A stretch of DNA of 64,000 nt from CAWFPR01 sp963817635. GTDB lineage: Bacteria > Acidobacteriota > Vicinamibacteria > Vicinamibacterales > 2-12-FULL-66-21. Numbering within the stretch: the stretch's first letter is position 1; each line of letters starts with the position of its first letter. The notes beneath the pieces are model-generated. The model was not told the origin of the DNA. It saw only the letters and a program-made list of their open reading frames with translations, and did no database searches. Both the position numbers and the translations under genes were made by a program. Location: positions 143,778-207,777 of the forward strand of contig CAWFPR010000026.1 in NCBI GenBank assembly GCA_963817635.1, in the 5' to 3' direction. Of the stretch, positions 9,060 through 19,198 are shown piece after piece.

Positions 9060-11933
9060 TTAGAAGTTCACGCGCATCCCGATGCGCGCGATCCGCGGGT
9101 TCATGATCTCGAGGACCTTGTCGAACCCGGTGACTCCCGTCGCGTTGTAGTTGTACTGACGGCCCAGCACCGTGCCCGAGTTGAACAGGTTGAACACGTC
9201 CAGGTCGATGTTCAGGCCCACCCGATTGAACTTGAACGCCTTCCCCAGACGGGCATCGAGCGAGGTCACGGCCGGCAGCCGGTTCTTGTCGATGTCGGAC
9301 CAGAGTCCGATCGACTTGCGGTTGGTGAAGTAATCGCCCGTCGCCACGCTTCCGGCGTACCACGCCTGGCCGAAGCCCTGGCGCGTCACCATGTTTGCGC
9401 CCAGGTCGATGCCCCACGGTCCCTGGTACAGGCCGTTGGCAATGAACTGGTACCGGGGCAGCAACTGATAGATGCCGCTCTTGCCGGAGCCCCCTGAGGA
9501 CACGACGACCAGGCTGCCGTTCTCGTAATTCGCCGTGATGCCCGGCGTCGGGTCCTGGATCGAGGTGCTCGGATTGTCCCAATACTGGCGATGGTCGTTG
9601 GTCGAGAAACCCACACGCGCCATCCACCTGTTCGACAACCGCTTGGTGGCCTGGACCTCGACCCCCCAGTATCGCTGGTGATAGCCGTCGCGCCCCGTGT
9701 ACTCCGAGCCGCCATCGAGCGCAGCCGGGTCCAGGCCGGACGGGTCAACCGTGTAGTAGGGCACCGACACGTTGGAGCCGTCGGGCAGCGGTCCCGCGGT
9801 GAAGACTCCTGCCTGCGTGTAGTCAGTGGCCCGCACGCCAATACGCGGCGACCAGTTGAAGTCCACGAACTTGCGGTACGTGAACGACGCGCTCACGCCG
9901 AAGTTCGCGAAGAGCTCCCGATCGATGCCCGCGATGAACTCGTGCGTCTTCGGCACGTGGTAGTTGCCCACCTGGTTGATGCTCTTCGAGACGTCGCTCG
10001 GGTTGTTGATATTGAATCCGCTCCAGCCGACCACGCCCGACGTGACCTCGTTGGGCTGGGCGATCTTGTCGCCGTTCAGATCGACGGCGTTGAACTCGAT
10101 GTAACGGTATTGCACGACGCCCAGCAGGCCAGACGAGCCGTTGCCGAGCTGGGAGGAGAACATCGAGTAGCTGCCGCGCACCTGCGTCTTTCTCGCCTCG
10201 TCCAGCGCGTACGTGATGCCGATGCGCGGAGAGACCGACTTCCAGACGATGGCGTTCTTGAGCGGGGGCCCCTCGATCGCGGGCAACCACTGCTCGAACC
10301 CCGGCACCGCCGGTTCGCTCGACTGGAGCACGCTGTCGGTCTGGTGGTCGTAGCGCAGTCCCGCGGTGATCGTCGCCCGATTCAGCGAGATCGTGTCCCC
10401 AATCCACGCGGAGTTGTAGAACGCGCGGTTCGACGACATCCACGGGCTCACCACATCGAAGAACAAATTGGGGTACCCGTCGAAGTACGTCACGATGCTG
10501 TTGCCCTGCTTGGTCGACACCTGCGAGGTCGATGTCACCGTGGTGCGGCGCCACGAGTAGCCAAACTTGATTTCGTGCTTGCCACGGAAGTAGCTGCCTT
10601 CACCCATCACGGTCTGCTGCGGCCGATCGCTCTTGTAGTTCCAGTACGAGCCGTGCCACACGCGGCCGTCGTCGCGATACACGTCCTTGTCCATACCGCC
10701 CTGAGGCTCGAACCCGAAGCCCGTCGGGAAGTGCGAACCCCGTGCCGTCAGGAACAGGTTGTTCCCCACGACGAAGTTCACCTCTCCCTTATAGAAGTCG
10801 GACGGCCCGGACTGGTTCCAGGTCGTCTCGGGCGGCCGCGTCGCGCTGGCGTTGCGCCCGAACTTCAGCTTGTCGCCGAAGAAGTACGTGAAGCTGCCCC
10901 GTATGGCCGATGACGCCTGCCCCTGGATCTTCAGGGCGCGGTTCTTGAGGATCGTGTTGTCGGGCGTCTGCCGGATCGTCAGGATGCGCACGTCGGTCTT
11001 GCCCATCGATCCCCAGGCCCACAGCCGATCCTTGATGATCGGGCCGCCGAGTTCGAAACCGTAGTCGGCGTACTTGGCCGTCCGGTTGCCCTTCCCGTTC
11101 GGGCTTCCCAGGTTCGTGGCCAGCTCGGTCGACATGTTGTTCGATTGCATGCCCTTGTCTTCGTAGTAGATGCGCGACGAGCCACGCCACTGGTTCGTCC
11201 CGGACTTGAGGACGAAGTTGAGGCCCACGCCGCCCGTCGCCATCGACATGTCCGACCCGCCGGTGGTGACCGCCATTTCCTGGAACATGTCGAAGTCGTA
11301 GTAGGTCGGCGTCGCGCCCGTGGCCGCCATGTCGGTAATGGGGATGCCGTCCATGTTCCACGTCGCGTCGCCGCCCGAGGCGCCCTTCGCCTGGTAGCCC
11401 GACTGCTGCCCGGACTCCGAACCGCCCACGTTCACGCGGTCGGTGATGATGCCCGGCACCGTCTGCATGACCACCCAGGGGTCGCGCGCCGACGGGATGT
11501 TCTGCAGCTCCTCCAGCGTCACGTTGGTGCCCGTTCCGGTCTTCTTCGCGTCGATGACCGGCGACTCCGCGGTGACCTGCACCTGCGCCTGCACGCTGCC
11601 GATACGCAGCGGCGCGCGAAGCTGCACGTTGCCGCCCGCCGGGACGACGACGCTGTTGTTCGCGTAGTCGCTGAACCCGGTCAGGACCGCCTTGACCTTG
11701 TAGGTGCCCGGGGCGAGATTCAGAAAGCGAGCCACACCGTTGGCGTCGCTCACCGCAGTCATGGTCTGAGGGCCTCCGAGGTCAAGGGTGGCGCCAGGCA
11801 GCACAGCACCGGTCGAGTCCACCACGGTGACCTCGATGCGGCCGGTAAACTGCTGAGCCGCTGCCGGAACCGCCACGGCCACTGCAAGCAGCACGGCCAT
11901 GACTGTCCACATCCGATCGCTCATTTGTCTCAT
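9060..11933 (-). CDS. Oar-like TonB-dependent outer-membrane receptor with N-terminal carboxypeptidase-regulatory-like domain
   Basis: 957 residues. ATG 11933 was chosen because GGAGGG precedes it; a 35-residue upstream extension is possible but has no signal. After a signal peptide ending in AAAQQ comes a beta-sandwich CarboxypepD_reg-like domain (GRIEVTVVDSTGAVLPGATL, about residues 25-110), then a plug region with VTAESPVIDAKKTGTGTNV, and a long beta-barrel rich in aromatic and Asn/Gly strands ending in RVNF. The terminal Phe is the usual outer-membrane signal. These receptors are very common in Acidobacteriota and usually take up large substrates such as peptides or glycans, driven by TonB. 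The substrate is unknown. Divergent from the sulfatase-like operon starting at 12162. Confidence 0.88.
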   Translation of the reverse strand: MRQMSDRMWTVMAVLLAVAVAVPAAAQQFTGRIEVTVVDSTGAVLPGATLDLGGPQTMTAVSDANGVARFLNLAPGTYKVKAVLTGFSDYANNSVVVPAGGNVQLRAPLRIGSVQAQVQVTAESPVIDAKKTGTGTNVTLEELQNIPSARDPWVVMQTVPGIITDRVNVGGSESGQQSGYQAKGASGGDATWNMDGIPITDMAATGATPTYYDFDMFQEMAVTTGGSDMSMATGGVGLNFVLKSGTNQWRGSSRIYYEDKGMQSNNMSTELATNLGSPNGKGNRTAKYADYGFELGGPIIKDRLWAWGSMGKTDVRILTIRQTPDNTILKNRALKIQGQASSAIRGSFTYFFGDKLKFGRNASATRPPETTWNQSGPSDFYKGEVNFVVGNNLFLTARGSHFPTGFGFEPQGGMDKDVYRDDGRVWHGSYWNYKSDRPQQTVMGEGSYFRGKHEIKFGYSWRRTTVTSTSQVSTKQGNSIVTYFDGYPNLFFDVVSPWMSSNRAFYNSAWIGDTISLNRATITAGLRYDHQTDSVLQSSEPAVPGFEQWLPAIEGPPLKNAIVWKSVSPRIGITYALDEARKTQVRGSYSMFSSQLGNGSSGLLGVVQYRYIEFNAVDLNGDKIAQPNEVTSGVVGWSGFNINNPSDVSKSINQVGNYHVPKTHEFIAGIDRELFANFGVSASFTYRKFVDFNWSPRIGVRATDYTQAGVFTAGPLPDGSNVSVPYYTVDPSGLDPAALDGGSEYTGRDGYHQRYWGVEVQATKRLSNRWMARVGFSTNDHRQYWDNPSTSIQDPTPGITANYENGSLVVVSSGGSGKSGIYQLLPRYQFIANGLYQGPWGIDLGANMVTRQGFGQAWYAGSVATGDYFTNRKSIGLWSDIDKNRLPAVTSLDARLGKAFKFNRVGLNIDLDVFNLFNSGTVLGRQYNYNATGVTGFDKVLEIMNPRIARIGMRVNF

Positions 11934-12009
11934 CCATCTCCCTCCTAGAAGCGTGACCCAGGGGCGGGCGCCTCCTCGTACGACCGCTCTGTCCGGAAAC
12001 GGGCAGCCT

Positions 12010-12033
12010 GGGACGAAACGTGGGACGAAACGT
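12010..12033. repeat. Tandem 12-bp direct repeat in a divergent promoter region
   Basis: GGGACGAAACGT occurs twice without spacing at 12010-12021 and 12022-12033, in the 228-base region between the divergent receptor gene (start 11933) and the sulfatase-like operon (start 12162). It could be a regulator binding site. Nothing else is recognised in that gap. Confidence 0.5.
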
Positions 12034-12161
12034 AACATACGGGGGGGTAGTATGCAGGAATATCGTGATGAATGGAAGATTCCCGGGGATTTACAGATTT
12101 GCCACCCTGGCGGGGGGTCCAGGTTGGCCGTACGCTAAGATTTCGGCCAGGTTCCCAGCAC

Positions 12162-14420
12162 GTGCCCAAGCGCAAGCTCTCCCTCAAGGCTGCCGCCCCC
12201 GGGCCCGCCACGACGTCCCCGGGCGGGCGAACACGCGTGCGGCTGGCGGTTGGCGCCAGCCTGGTCGGACTGGCCGCCCTTGCCGGAGGCTGGTTCCTCA
12301 CTCGCGGTACGGCCCCGGCCGGCGGCCCCATCATTCTGATCTCGATCGACACGCTGCGCGCCGACCATCTTCCGATCTACGGATACGGCAAGGTCGAGAC
12401 GCCGGGCATCGACCAGCTGGCGCGTGACGGGATCGTGTTCGACAGCGCCTGGGCTCACTCGCCACAGACGCTGCCGTCGCACACCTCGATACTCACCGGC
12501 CGGCTGCCCTTCGAGCACGGCGTGCGCGACAACATGGGCTTCTCGGTGAAGGACGGCGAGCAGACCCTCGCCCGTCTCCTGCGCGGGCGCGGCTACGCGA
12601 CTGGCGGATTCGTCTCGGCCTACGTCCTTCGTCACGAAACCGGCATTTCGCAGGGCTTCGATGTCTACGACGACCGCCTGCCACCCACCTCTCCGGAGAA
12701 GGCGACCGGTGAAGTCCAGCGGGACGGCGCTGACACGCTCGCGGCAGCCGAAACGTGGCTCGACGGTCTCAAGGCGGACCGGTTCTTTCTGTTCCTGCAC
12801 CTGTACGAGCCGCACTCCCCGTACACGCCTCCGGCGCGCTTCGCCCGCTACGATCCGTACGACGGTGAGATCGCCTACGCGGACGAGCTGATCGGACGCC
12901 TCGTAGCTTCCCTGAAGCGTCGGGGCCTCTACGACGCGGCGGCCATCGTGCTGCTGTCGGACCACGGCGAGGGCCTGGGCGATCATGGCGAGATGGAACA
13001 CGGCATCTTCGTGTACAGCGAGACCATCAAGGTCCCGCTCGTGATGAAACTGCCGCGCGGGAGGCAGGCGGGACGCCGGGTCCCGGACCCGGTTCAGCAT
13101 ATCGACCTCCTCCCGACACTGCTGTCGATGACGGGCTCGCCAGCCGCGGAGGGTCTTCGCGGCCGTTCGCTGGTGCCGGCATTCGATGGCCAGCCCCTGC
13201 CCGAACAGGGCCTCTACGCGGAGGGGTTGTATTCGCGCTTTCACTTCGGCTGGAGCGAACTCTACGCCCTGACCGATGCGCGCTACCGTTTCATTCGCGC
13301 GCCGCGCGACGAGTTGTACGACAGACAGCAGGACCCCGGCGAACGCGACAATCTCGCCGGGTCGCGCGAGACCACGAGGATTGCGATGCGGCAGGCGCTC
13401 GACCGCCTGATTGCGGGACAGAAAATCGATGCGCCGGCGCAGGTCTCAGCCGAGGATCGGGACGCCCTCGCGGCTCTCGGTTACGTCGGCATGCGGGCGA
13501 CCGTTCCTGACGCGCCTGGTCCCGATACCCTGCCGGATCCCAAGGACAAGATCCAGGTGCTTGCCGACTACCGCCACGGGCTGGATCTCGTGCGCGACGG
13601 CCGGGCCCGCGAGGCCATCGGCGTCTTCGAGCGCATGGTCGCCGACAATCCCGGTATGGCGGACGTCTGGAACGAGATCGCCGGCCTGCTCGTCCGGCAG
13701 GGGCGGCTCGAGGACGCGCTCGTCGCCTACAAGCGAATTGTCGAAACCGCCCCCCACGATCCGGCCGCCATCGTCAGTGTGGCGCAGGTGCTCGTGGAAC
13801 TCGGCAGGCTGGACGAAGCCAGGGCGCAGGCGGAACAGGCCGTGAAGATGCTGCCGCAAAACGAAGGGCGCTGGCGCGCAACAGCGTACAAGATGTTGAT
13901 GCAGGTCGCCCTCGCCCGAGGTGATGCCGCCACCGCGCGCGCGGAGGCCGCGCGGGCAGAGCACGCCGACCCGTCGTTCCCGCTGACGGACACCTGCGAG
14001 GGGCTGATTCGCTACAACGCGGGAGAGTATCAGGCGGCGCTGCCCTACTTCGAGGCCGCGCTCCGTAAGAGCGCCGACCGCACGTTCCAGGTGCCGGATC
14101 TGCGCTACTACCTCGGCGACACACTCGGCCGGCTCGACCGGCTGGCTGAAGCAGAGCGGATGTTCCACGAGGAGATCGTGCTGTTTCCCGGCAGCCTCCG
14201 CGCGATGTCCGGCCTGGCCATGGTTCAGCGCACGGAGGGGCGGATCGAGGAGTCGAACCGCACCGTGGAGATGATGCTGAAGCGATCCCCGACGCCGCAG
14301 GCGTACGAGCGGGCGGAAAAGCTCTGGACGATGTTCGGCGAGACCGAGCGGGCGGCGGCGGCCCGGGCGTCCCTTCGTGAGGCGCGAGCCGCGTCAGGCT
14401 CCCGCCCTCCGCGCAACTGA
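12162..14420 (+). CDS. Membrane-anchored sulfatase-like alkaline-phosphatase-superfamily hydrolase with C-terminal TPRs
   Basis: About 752 residues if it starts at GTG 12162; ATG 12072 upstream is possible, and no clear ribosome binding site decides it. A transmembrane anchor (VRLAVGASLVGLAALAGGWFL) precedes the metal-binding ILISIDTLRADHL. The nucleophile segment is TLPSHTSILTG, where a true sulfatase has CxPSRxxxLTG: the cysteine is Thr and the Arg is His, so a formylglycine sulfatase is unlikely. Metal ligands SDHGEGLGDHGEMEHG follow (about residue 270). Residues from about 460 are TPR-type helices. Likely acts in the periplasm on a phosphate or sulfate ester. First of five co-directional genes. 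Confidence 0.82.
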   Translation: MPKRKLSLKAAAPGPATTSPGGRTRVRLAVGASLVGLAALAGGWFLTRGTAPAGGPIILISIDTLRADHLPIYGYGKVETPGIDQLARDGIVFDSAWAHSPQTLPSHTSILTGRLPFEHGVRDNMGFSVKDGEQTLARLLRGRGYATGGFVSAYVLRHETGISQGFDVYDDRLPPTSPEKATGEVQRDGADTLAAAETWLDGLKADRFFLFLHLYEPHSPYTPPARFARYDPYDGEIAYADELIGRLVASLKRRGLYDAAAIVLLSDHGEGLGDHGEMEHGIFVYSETIKVPLVMKLPRGRQAGRRVPDPVQHIDLLPTLLSMTGSPAAEGLRGRSLVPAFDGQPLPEQGLYAEGLYSRFHFGWSELYALTDARYRFIRAPRDELYDRQQDPGERDNLAGSRETTRIAMRQALDRLIAGQKIDAPAQVSAEDRDALAALGYVGMRATVPDAPGPDTLPDPKDKIQVLADYRHGLDLVRDGRAREAIGVFERMVADNPGMADVWNEIAGLLVRQGRLEDALVAYKRIVETAPHDPAAIVSVAQVLVELGRLDEARAQAEQAVKMLPQNEGRWRATAYKMLMQVALARGDAATARAEAARAEHADPSFPLTDTCEGLIRYNAGEYQAALPYFEAALRKSADRTFQVPDLRYYLGDTLGRLDRLAEAERMFHEEIVLFPGSLRAMSGLAMVQRTEGRIEESNRTVEMMLKRSPTPQAYERAEKLWTMFGETERAAAARASLREARAASGSRPPRN

Positions 14421-14435
14421 GGCGCGCCGAGAACC

Positions 14436-16568
14436 ATGGCCAGGAAACCACGAATGACCCGTTGGCGACAGGCCCTGTGGATGGCCGGGGGCGTCGTCGT
14501 GCTCGCGGTAGGAACCGGCTGGTGCGTCTGGCCCCGCGAGGCGGCGCTCCGCGTCGTCCATTCCGCGGATCAGAACGTACTGTTCGTCACCATCGATACG
14601 CTCCGGGCCGACGCGCTCGGCTCCTATGGGGGACGCGCGGCCACGCCGAATCTCGATCGCCTGGCGGCCGATGGCATCCGTTACGACTTCGCCCACGCGC
14701 AGTCGGTCGTCACGCTGCCGTCGCACGTCAGCATCCTGACGGGCCTGTACCCGTTCCAGCATGGGGTGCGCGACAACAGCGGCTTTCGCGTGCCCCCTGG
14801 AACTGAAACGCTCGCCACTCGACTTCGGGCGCAGGGCTTTGCCACCGGGGCTTTCATCGGGGCGTTCCCGCTCGATTCGCAGTTCGGACTCGACGCCGGT
14901 TTCGACGTGTACGACGACCGCCTGGACGATGTCGCCAGCCCGTCCGACTTCGCCTTCAGCGAGCGCCGGGCCGACGAGGTCGTGACCGCGGCGTTGCGGT
15001 GGCTCACGCCGCAACGCAACAAGTGGTTCGCGTGGGTACACGTGTACGATCCGCACGCGCCGCTGCGGCCACCCGGGCGCTTCGCGTCGGAATACGCCGA
15101 CGATCTTTACGCAGGAGAGGTGGCGTTCACCGATTCGGCGCTGGGGCCGTTGTTCGATCACGTGCGTGGACTGTCCGATCGGCCCACGCTGGTCGTGGTG
15201 ACGGGCGACCACGGCGAAGGACGGGGCGATCACGGCGAACCGACGCATGGCGTGTTCGCCTACGAGTCGACACTCCGCGTGCCACTCATTGTCGCGCAGT
15301 ACATGAAAGGGACGCCAACCGCTGGCGGCACCGCCGGGCGTGTGTCGTCCCTCGCCGCGCAGCACGTAGACCTGGCGCCGACGGTCTTCGACGCCCTCGG
15401 ACTCACCTGGCCGGGCGAGCTGCCGGGGCGTTCACTCTTCCGCCAGACACGCCGGAGCGCGAGTCTCCGCGCATCGTATTTCGAGGCGCTCGCCCCGTCG
15501 CTGAACCGCGGGTGGGCTCCGTTGTACGGCGTGCTGGTCGATCGCGAGAAGTTCATCGACCTGCCCATCCCGGAGCTCTACGATCTCGAGCGCGATCCGG
15601 GGGAAACATCGAACCGGATCGACGCGGCGCCTGAACGCCGTCGAGCGCTCGCGGCCCGGCTGAAGGAGTTCGGCCCCCTCGCGCCCGGGGAGCGCCGGGC
15701 CGAGGACACGGAGACGGCGGCGCGTCTCCGGTCGCTCGGGTATACGTCGGGCTCCGCCGCGCCGCGCCGGGCCTACTCTGAAGACGACGACCCGAAGCGT
15801 CTGATTGGCCTCGACAGGGACATGCAGCGAGCCATCGAACTCTTCGAAGCCCGGCGACTGTCCGAGGCTGCCGCCATCTACCGGGACATCATCGCCCGCA
15901 GGCCAGACATGGCGCTCGCGTACCAGCACCTGGCCTTCATCGAATGGGAGGCGGGACAGCCCGAGCAGGCCATCGCGACACTGACGGCGGCGCAGAAACG
16001 GGCTGGCGCGGATGTCGAAACCGAGACCCTGCTCGGGATGTACCTGTCGGAGACGGGCCGGCTCGACGAGGCCCTGCCCATCCTGGAGCACGCGGCCGCG
16101 GCGCCTGGCGCGGGCGTGGACGCCCTGAACGCTCTCGGCATCGTGTATGCGCGGACTCATCAGGACGCGAGGGCGCTCCAGGCGTTTGGTAAGATACTGA
16201 CGATCGATCCGCGGAACGCCATGGCGATGCAGAACGTCGGATCCGTTCACCTTGCGGCCGGTCACCTCGATGCGGCCCAGGCGGCTTTCAAGCGGGCACT
16301 CGAGATCAATCCTTCGTGGGCCGCGGCCTATACGGGTCTCGGGGCCGTTCTCATCCAACGGGGCGAACGCGACGCCGCGATCGCAGCGTGGACCAGGGCC
16401 GTGACGCTGAACCCGTCCGAATTCGACGCCCTGTTCGACCTGGCGACAGAGCTCATCAACGCGAAACGGTTCGACGAAGCCCGCCCGTACGTGGAGCGGT
16501 TCGTCAGCACGGCACCGCCGGCCGCTTACGGCGCGGACATCGCGCGCCTACGCGCCTGGCTCAGGTAG
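14436..16568 (+). CDS. Second membrane-anchored sulfatase-like hydrolase with TPRs
   Basis: 710 residues, 15 bases after the preceding stop, and a paralogue of it with the same order of parts: an N-terminal anchor (WMAGGVVVLAVGTGWCVW), the metal site FVTIDTLRADALGSYGG, the nucleophile segment TLPSHVSILTGLYPFQHG, a second metal site TGDHGEGRGDHGEPTHG, and from about residue 440 at least five TPR units (LAYQHLAFIEWEAGQPEQAI, MQNVGSVHLAAGHLDAAQ and similar). Like its neighbour it has Thr where sulfatases have Cys. The pair probably arose by tandem duplication. Confidence 0.85.
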   Translation: MARKPRMTRWRQALWMAGGVVVLAVGTGWCVWPREAALRVVHSADQNVLFVTIDTLRADALGSYGGRAATPNLDRLAADGIRYDFAHAQSVVTLPSHVSILTGLYPFQHGVRDNSGFRVPPGTETLATRLRAQGFATGAFIGAFPLDSQFGLDAGFDVYDDRLDDVASPSDFAFSERRADEVVTAALRWLTPQRNKWFAWVHVYDPHAPLRPPGRFASEYADDLYAGEVAFTDSALGPLFDHVRGLSDRPTLVVVTGDHGEGRGDHGEPTHGVFAYESTLRVPLIVAQYMKGTPTAGGTAGRVSSLAAQHVDLAPTVFDALGLTWPGELPGRSLFRQTRRSASLRASYFEALAPSLNRGWAPLYGVLVDREKFIDLPIPELYDLERDPGETSNRIDAAPERRRALAARLKEFGPLAPGERRAEDTETAARLRSLGYTSGSAAPRRAYSEDDDPKRLIGLDRDMQRAIELFEARRLSEAAAIYRDIIARRPDMALAYQHLAFIEWEAGQPEQAIATLTAAQKRAGADVETETLLGMYLSETGRLDEALPILEHAAAAPGAGVDALNALGIVYARTHQDARALQAFGKILTIDPRNAMAMQNVGSVHLAAGHLDAAQAAFKRALEINPSWAAAYTGLGAVLIQRGERDAAIAAWTRAVTLNPSEFDALFDLATELINAKRFDEARPYVERFVSTAPPAAYGADIARLRAWLR

Positions 16569-16582
16569 GAAGGACGCCACAC

Positions 16583-19171
16583 ATGCGACGCATCGGGTTC
16601 GCCGTGGGACTTGCCTGCTGCGCGGCGGCGGCTGTGTCGGCACAGGATCCAACGCCACAACCGCAGACGCAGGCTGCACCGCTGTTCCGCTCGGGTGTCG
16701 AGATCGTCCGTCTCGACGCCAGGGTGACCGACGCGGACGGGAACCCGATCCCCGACATCCGCGCCGACGAGGTCCGGGTGCTGGAGGGTGACGAGGAGCG
16801 TCCAGTCGTGCTCTTCCAGCATGTCGTGCAACCCGTGGGGAGCTACGCGGACATCGCCCAGCGCACGATCGCCTCGGAAGTCTCGACGAACCAGGGCGCG
16901 CCCCGCGGCAGCGTCTACGTGCTGGTGTTCGACGAGGCCCACATCACCGCCGGCAACGAGCAGCGCGCGCGCCGGGCTGCCGAGCAGTTCCTCCGAACCC
17001 GGGTGAAGCCAGGCGACCGCGTCGCGCTCTACGCCGTGCCGGGGCCGGGACCGCAGATCGAGTTCACGGCCGATGTGGCGCGCGCCGCGCGGGAGCTCGC
17101 CGCCGTCCGCGGCACGCGCCAGGAGGAGATGACGGGGGCTCTCGGCTCGATGCGCGTCTACGACGCATACGAGGTCACACGGGGCAACCAGGATGTCGTC
17201 ACGCGATACGCCAACCGCGTGGCCGACAATCCTGCCACGGCCGACCTCCCCGTGACGGTCAATCGGGCGACGCAGCGGATCGAACAGGAAGATCCGTCCG
17301 TGACGCGACGCCTGGTCCAGGAGGACGCGCGCACGATCGTCGGCCGGGCCGACACGGACGCGCGCAGGTTCCTGCAGGATCTTGCGGAACTCGTGGGCAC
17401 GTTGCGGGAGGTCGATGGCCGCAAGTCTGTCATCCTCTTCTCCGAGGGTTTCGAGATCGACAACGTCAGACAGGAGCTCGAGCACGTCGCGGCGGCCGCC
17501 GCCCAGTCGTACTGTCTCGTGTACGCGCTCGACCTCAACGCGCGCGGTGTCGATCTCAGCCAGGCCACGCCGCGGGAGTCGGCGCTCGGCAGCGAAATTC
17601 TGAGCCGTGTGGAATCGCTCGGCAGCCTGGTCGGCGAGACGGACGGCGAGTTGTTCACCGACGCCGGACCGCGCGCGGAGTTCGTGCTGAACCGCATTGC
17701 CGCCGCGTCCCAGGACTACTACCTGGTGGGCTTCGAGCCGAGCGCCGCCGCGATCCAGAACCGAGATCAGTATCGCCGCGTCCGCGTCGTGACCACGCGC
17801 CCGGGCGCGCGGGTGAGCGCGCGAACGGGATATGCGGTCGGACCTCAGATCAGCGCGGGCGACCGCCGCCGGAGCGTCGAAGGAGCCCTCCGCGCGCCGT
17901 TCTCGCAGCAGGGGCTGCGTGTCGAGTACACGACGTACGTGCTGGGAGGGACGGCGCCCGGTCTTCAGCGCGTCATCCTCAGCCTCGCGGCCGAACTGCC
18001 GGTGGCGCGTGCCGGCGCGCCAGGGGCCGACGTGATCTTCTCGGTCCGCGACGTGAGCGACGGCCGCCTGGCCGCGAGCGGCGGCGACACGCTCGCCCTG
18101 CCGGTCGCCGGCAGCCCCGGCAGCACCACCGGCACGGGGTACTACCGCGTGCAGTTCGAGCTTCGGCCGGGCATCTATCTGATGCGGGCTGTCGTGCGCG
18201 AGCCTGGCGGCCTGCTCGGCAGCGCCGACCGGCGCTTCCAGGTCCGCGCGCTTGGCGGCCCGAGTGTCGCGGCAAGCGACCTGGTCCTCGGCTCGGCCGA
18301 CACGGCGGGATTGCCCGTTCGCGCGACCGCCTATGGATCCGACGCGTTGACCGGCGTGCTGGAGCTGTACGCCAGGACCGCCGCGCAGCTCGACGCGGCG
18401 TCGGTCGATACCGAGCTGGTACCTTTTGGCGCGACAGCGGCGGTTCGTCGGGTCCGTGCGGACCTGCTCGACGTGCGCGCCGGCGAGACCGGCTTCACGC
18501 GCGGCGCACGCATCGAGTTGCCGCTGGAAGGGATCGCGCCGGGTGAATATGTGGTGCGGGCCGTGGTCCGAACGGGATCCGACACGGCCGCGGAGGTGCT
18601 GCGCGACGTCCAGATCGTCAGGGGCACGGCTCCGCTGCCGCCGGCCGCCGATGCCCCTTCTGCGCCCGATCCCGCGCGCTTGCTCGAGGGCGACGTGGTG
18701 CAGCGATGGATCGCCACGTTGCGGCAGCGCGCCGCCGGCACGCCGCTGCAGGTCGCGTCGGCCGCGGCCGCGCGGTCCGACTGGCCGGCCGTCGCGCGTG
18801 CGCTCGAGAAGACGGAATCGATGCCCGAGGCCCAGGCGTTCCTGGGGCTTTCCCGGTTCGGCCAGCGCGATTTCCGCGGAGCCGCCACCGCGTTGAAGGC
18901 CTACGCGTCCGTGCATCCCGATGATGCGAATGCCGCGTTCGCGCTGGGGTGGGCGCACGCCGCAGCCGGGGACGATCGAGCCGCCGTCGGCGCGTTCCGC
19001 AGCGCGATCATGGCCGATCGGACGCTCGTGCCGGCATATCTGGCCGCCATCGATACGTACGTCAGGATGAACGAGCCGGCGCTGGCCCTGCAGGTCGCCC
19101 GGTCGGGCGTCACCGCATTGCCCGAATCGCTCGAACTTCGTGACAGGCTCCTCCGATTGGAGCGCAGGTAG
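16583..19171 (+). CDS. Secreted VWA-domain protein (acidobacterial type) with TPR tail
   Basis: 862 residues. ATG 16583 is preceded by TAGGAAGGA and gives a signal peptide ending VSAQD. A short beta domain (VRLDARVTDADGNPIPDI, about residues 40-75) is followed by a VWA domain of the type common in Acidobacteriota. The MIDAS position reads VFDEAHITAG instead of DxSxS, so metal-dependent ligand binding may be lost. The segments KSVILFSEGFEI and SQDYYLVGFEPSA mark the later VWA strands. A beta-rich middle region and a short TPR-like C-terminus (residues about 740-862) follow. Starts 14 bases after the sulfatase-like gene, so it is probably in the same operon. Confidence 0.8.
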   Translation: MRRIGFAVGLACCAAAAVSAQDPTPQPQTQAAPLFRSGVEIVRLDARVTDADGNPIPDIRADEVRVLEGDEERPVVLFQHVVQPVGSYADIAQRTIASEVSTNQGAPRGSVYVLVFDEAHITAGNEQRARRAAEQFLRTRVKPGDRVALYAVPGPGPQIEFTADVARAARELAAVRGTRQEEMTGALGSMRVYDAYEVTRGNQDVVTRYANRVADNPATADLPVTVNRATQRIEQEDPSVTRRLVQEDARTIVGRADTDARRFLQDLAELVGTLREVDGRKSVILFSEGFEIDNVRQELEHVAAAAAQSYCLVYALDLNARGVDLSQATPRESALGSEILSRVESLGSLVGETDGELFTDAGPRAEFVLNRIAAASQDYYLVGFEPSAAAIQNRDQYRRVRVVTTRPGARVSARTGYAVGPQISAGDRRRSVEGALRAPFSQQGLRVEYTTYVLGGTAPGLQRVILSLAAELPVARAGAPGADVIFSVRDVSDGRLAASGGDTLALPVAGSPGSTTGTGYYRVQFELRPGIYLMRAVVREPGGLLGSADRRFQVRALGGPSVAASDLVLGSADTAGLPVRATAYGSDALTGVLELYARTAAQLDAASVDTELVPFGATAAVRRVRADLLDVRAGETGFTRGARIELPLEGIAPGEYVVRAVVRTGSDTAAEVLRDVQIVRGTAPLPPAADAPSAPDPARLLEGDVVQRWIATLRQRAAGTPLQVASAAAARSDWPAVARALEKTESMPEAQAFLGLSRFGQRDFRGAATALKAYASVHPDDANAAFALGWAHAAAGDDRAAVGAFRSAIMADRTLVPAYLAAIDTYVRMNEPALALQVARSGVTALPESLELRDRLLRLERR

Positions 19172-19198
19172 CCGCGCACAGCGCGCTGGAGGGAAATC

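Noticed and set aside
12162..16568. Formylglycine-type sulfatases
   Set aside because: The CxPSR motif is absent in both; Thr and His occupy the key positions.
16526..18958. Long minus-strand frame opposite the first VWA gene
   Set aside because: Arg-rich composition typical of an antisense shadow; the plus strand has a clear signal peptide and VWA protein.
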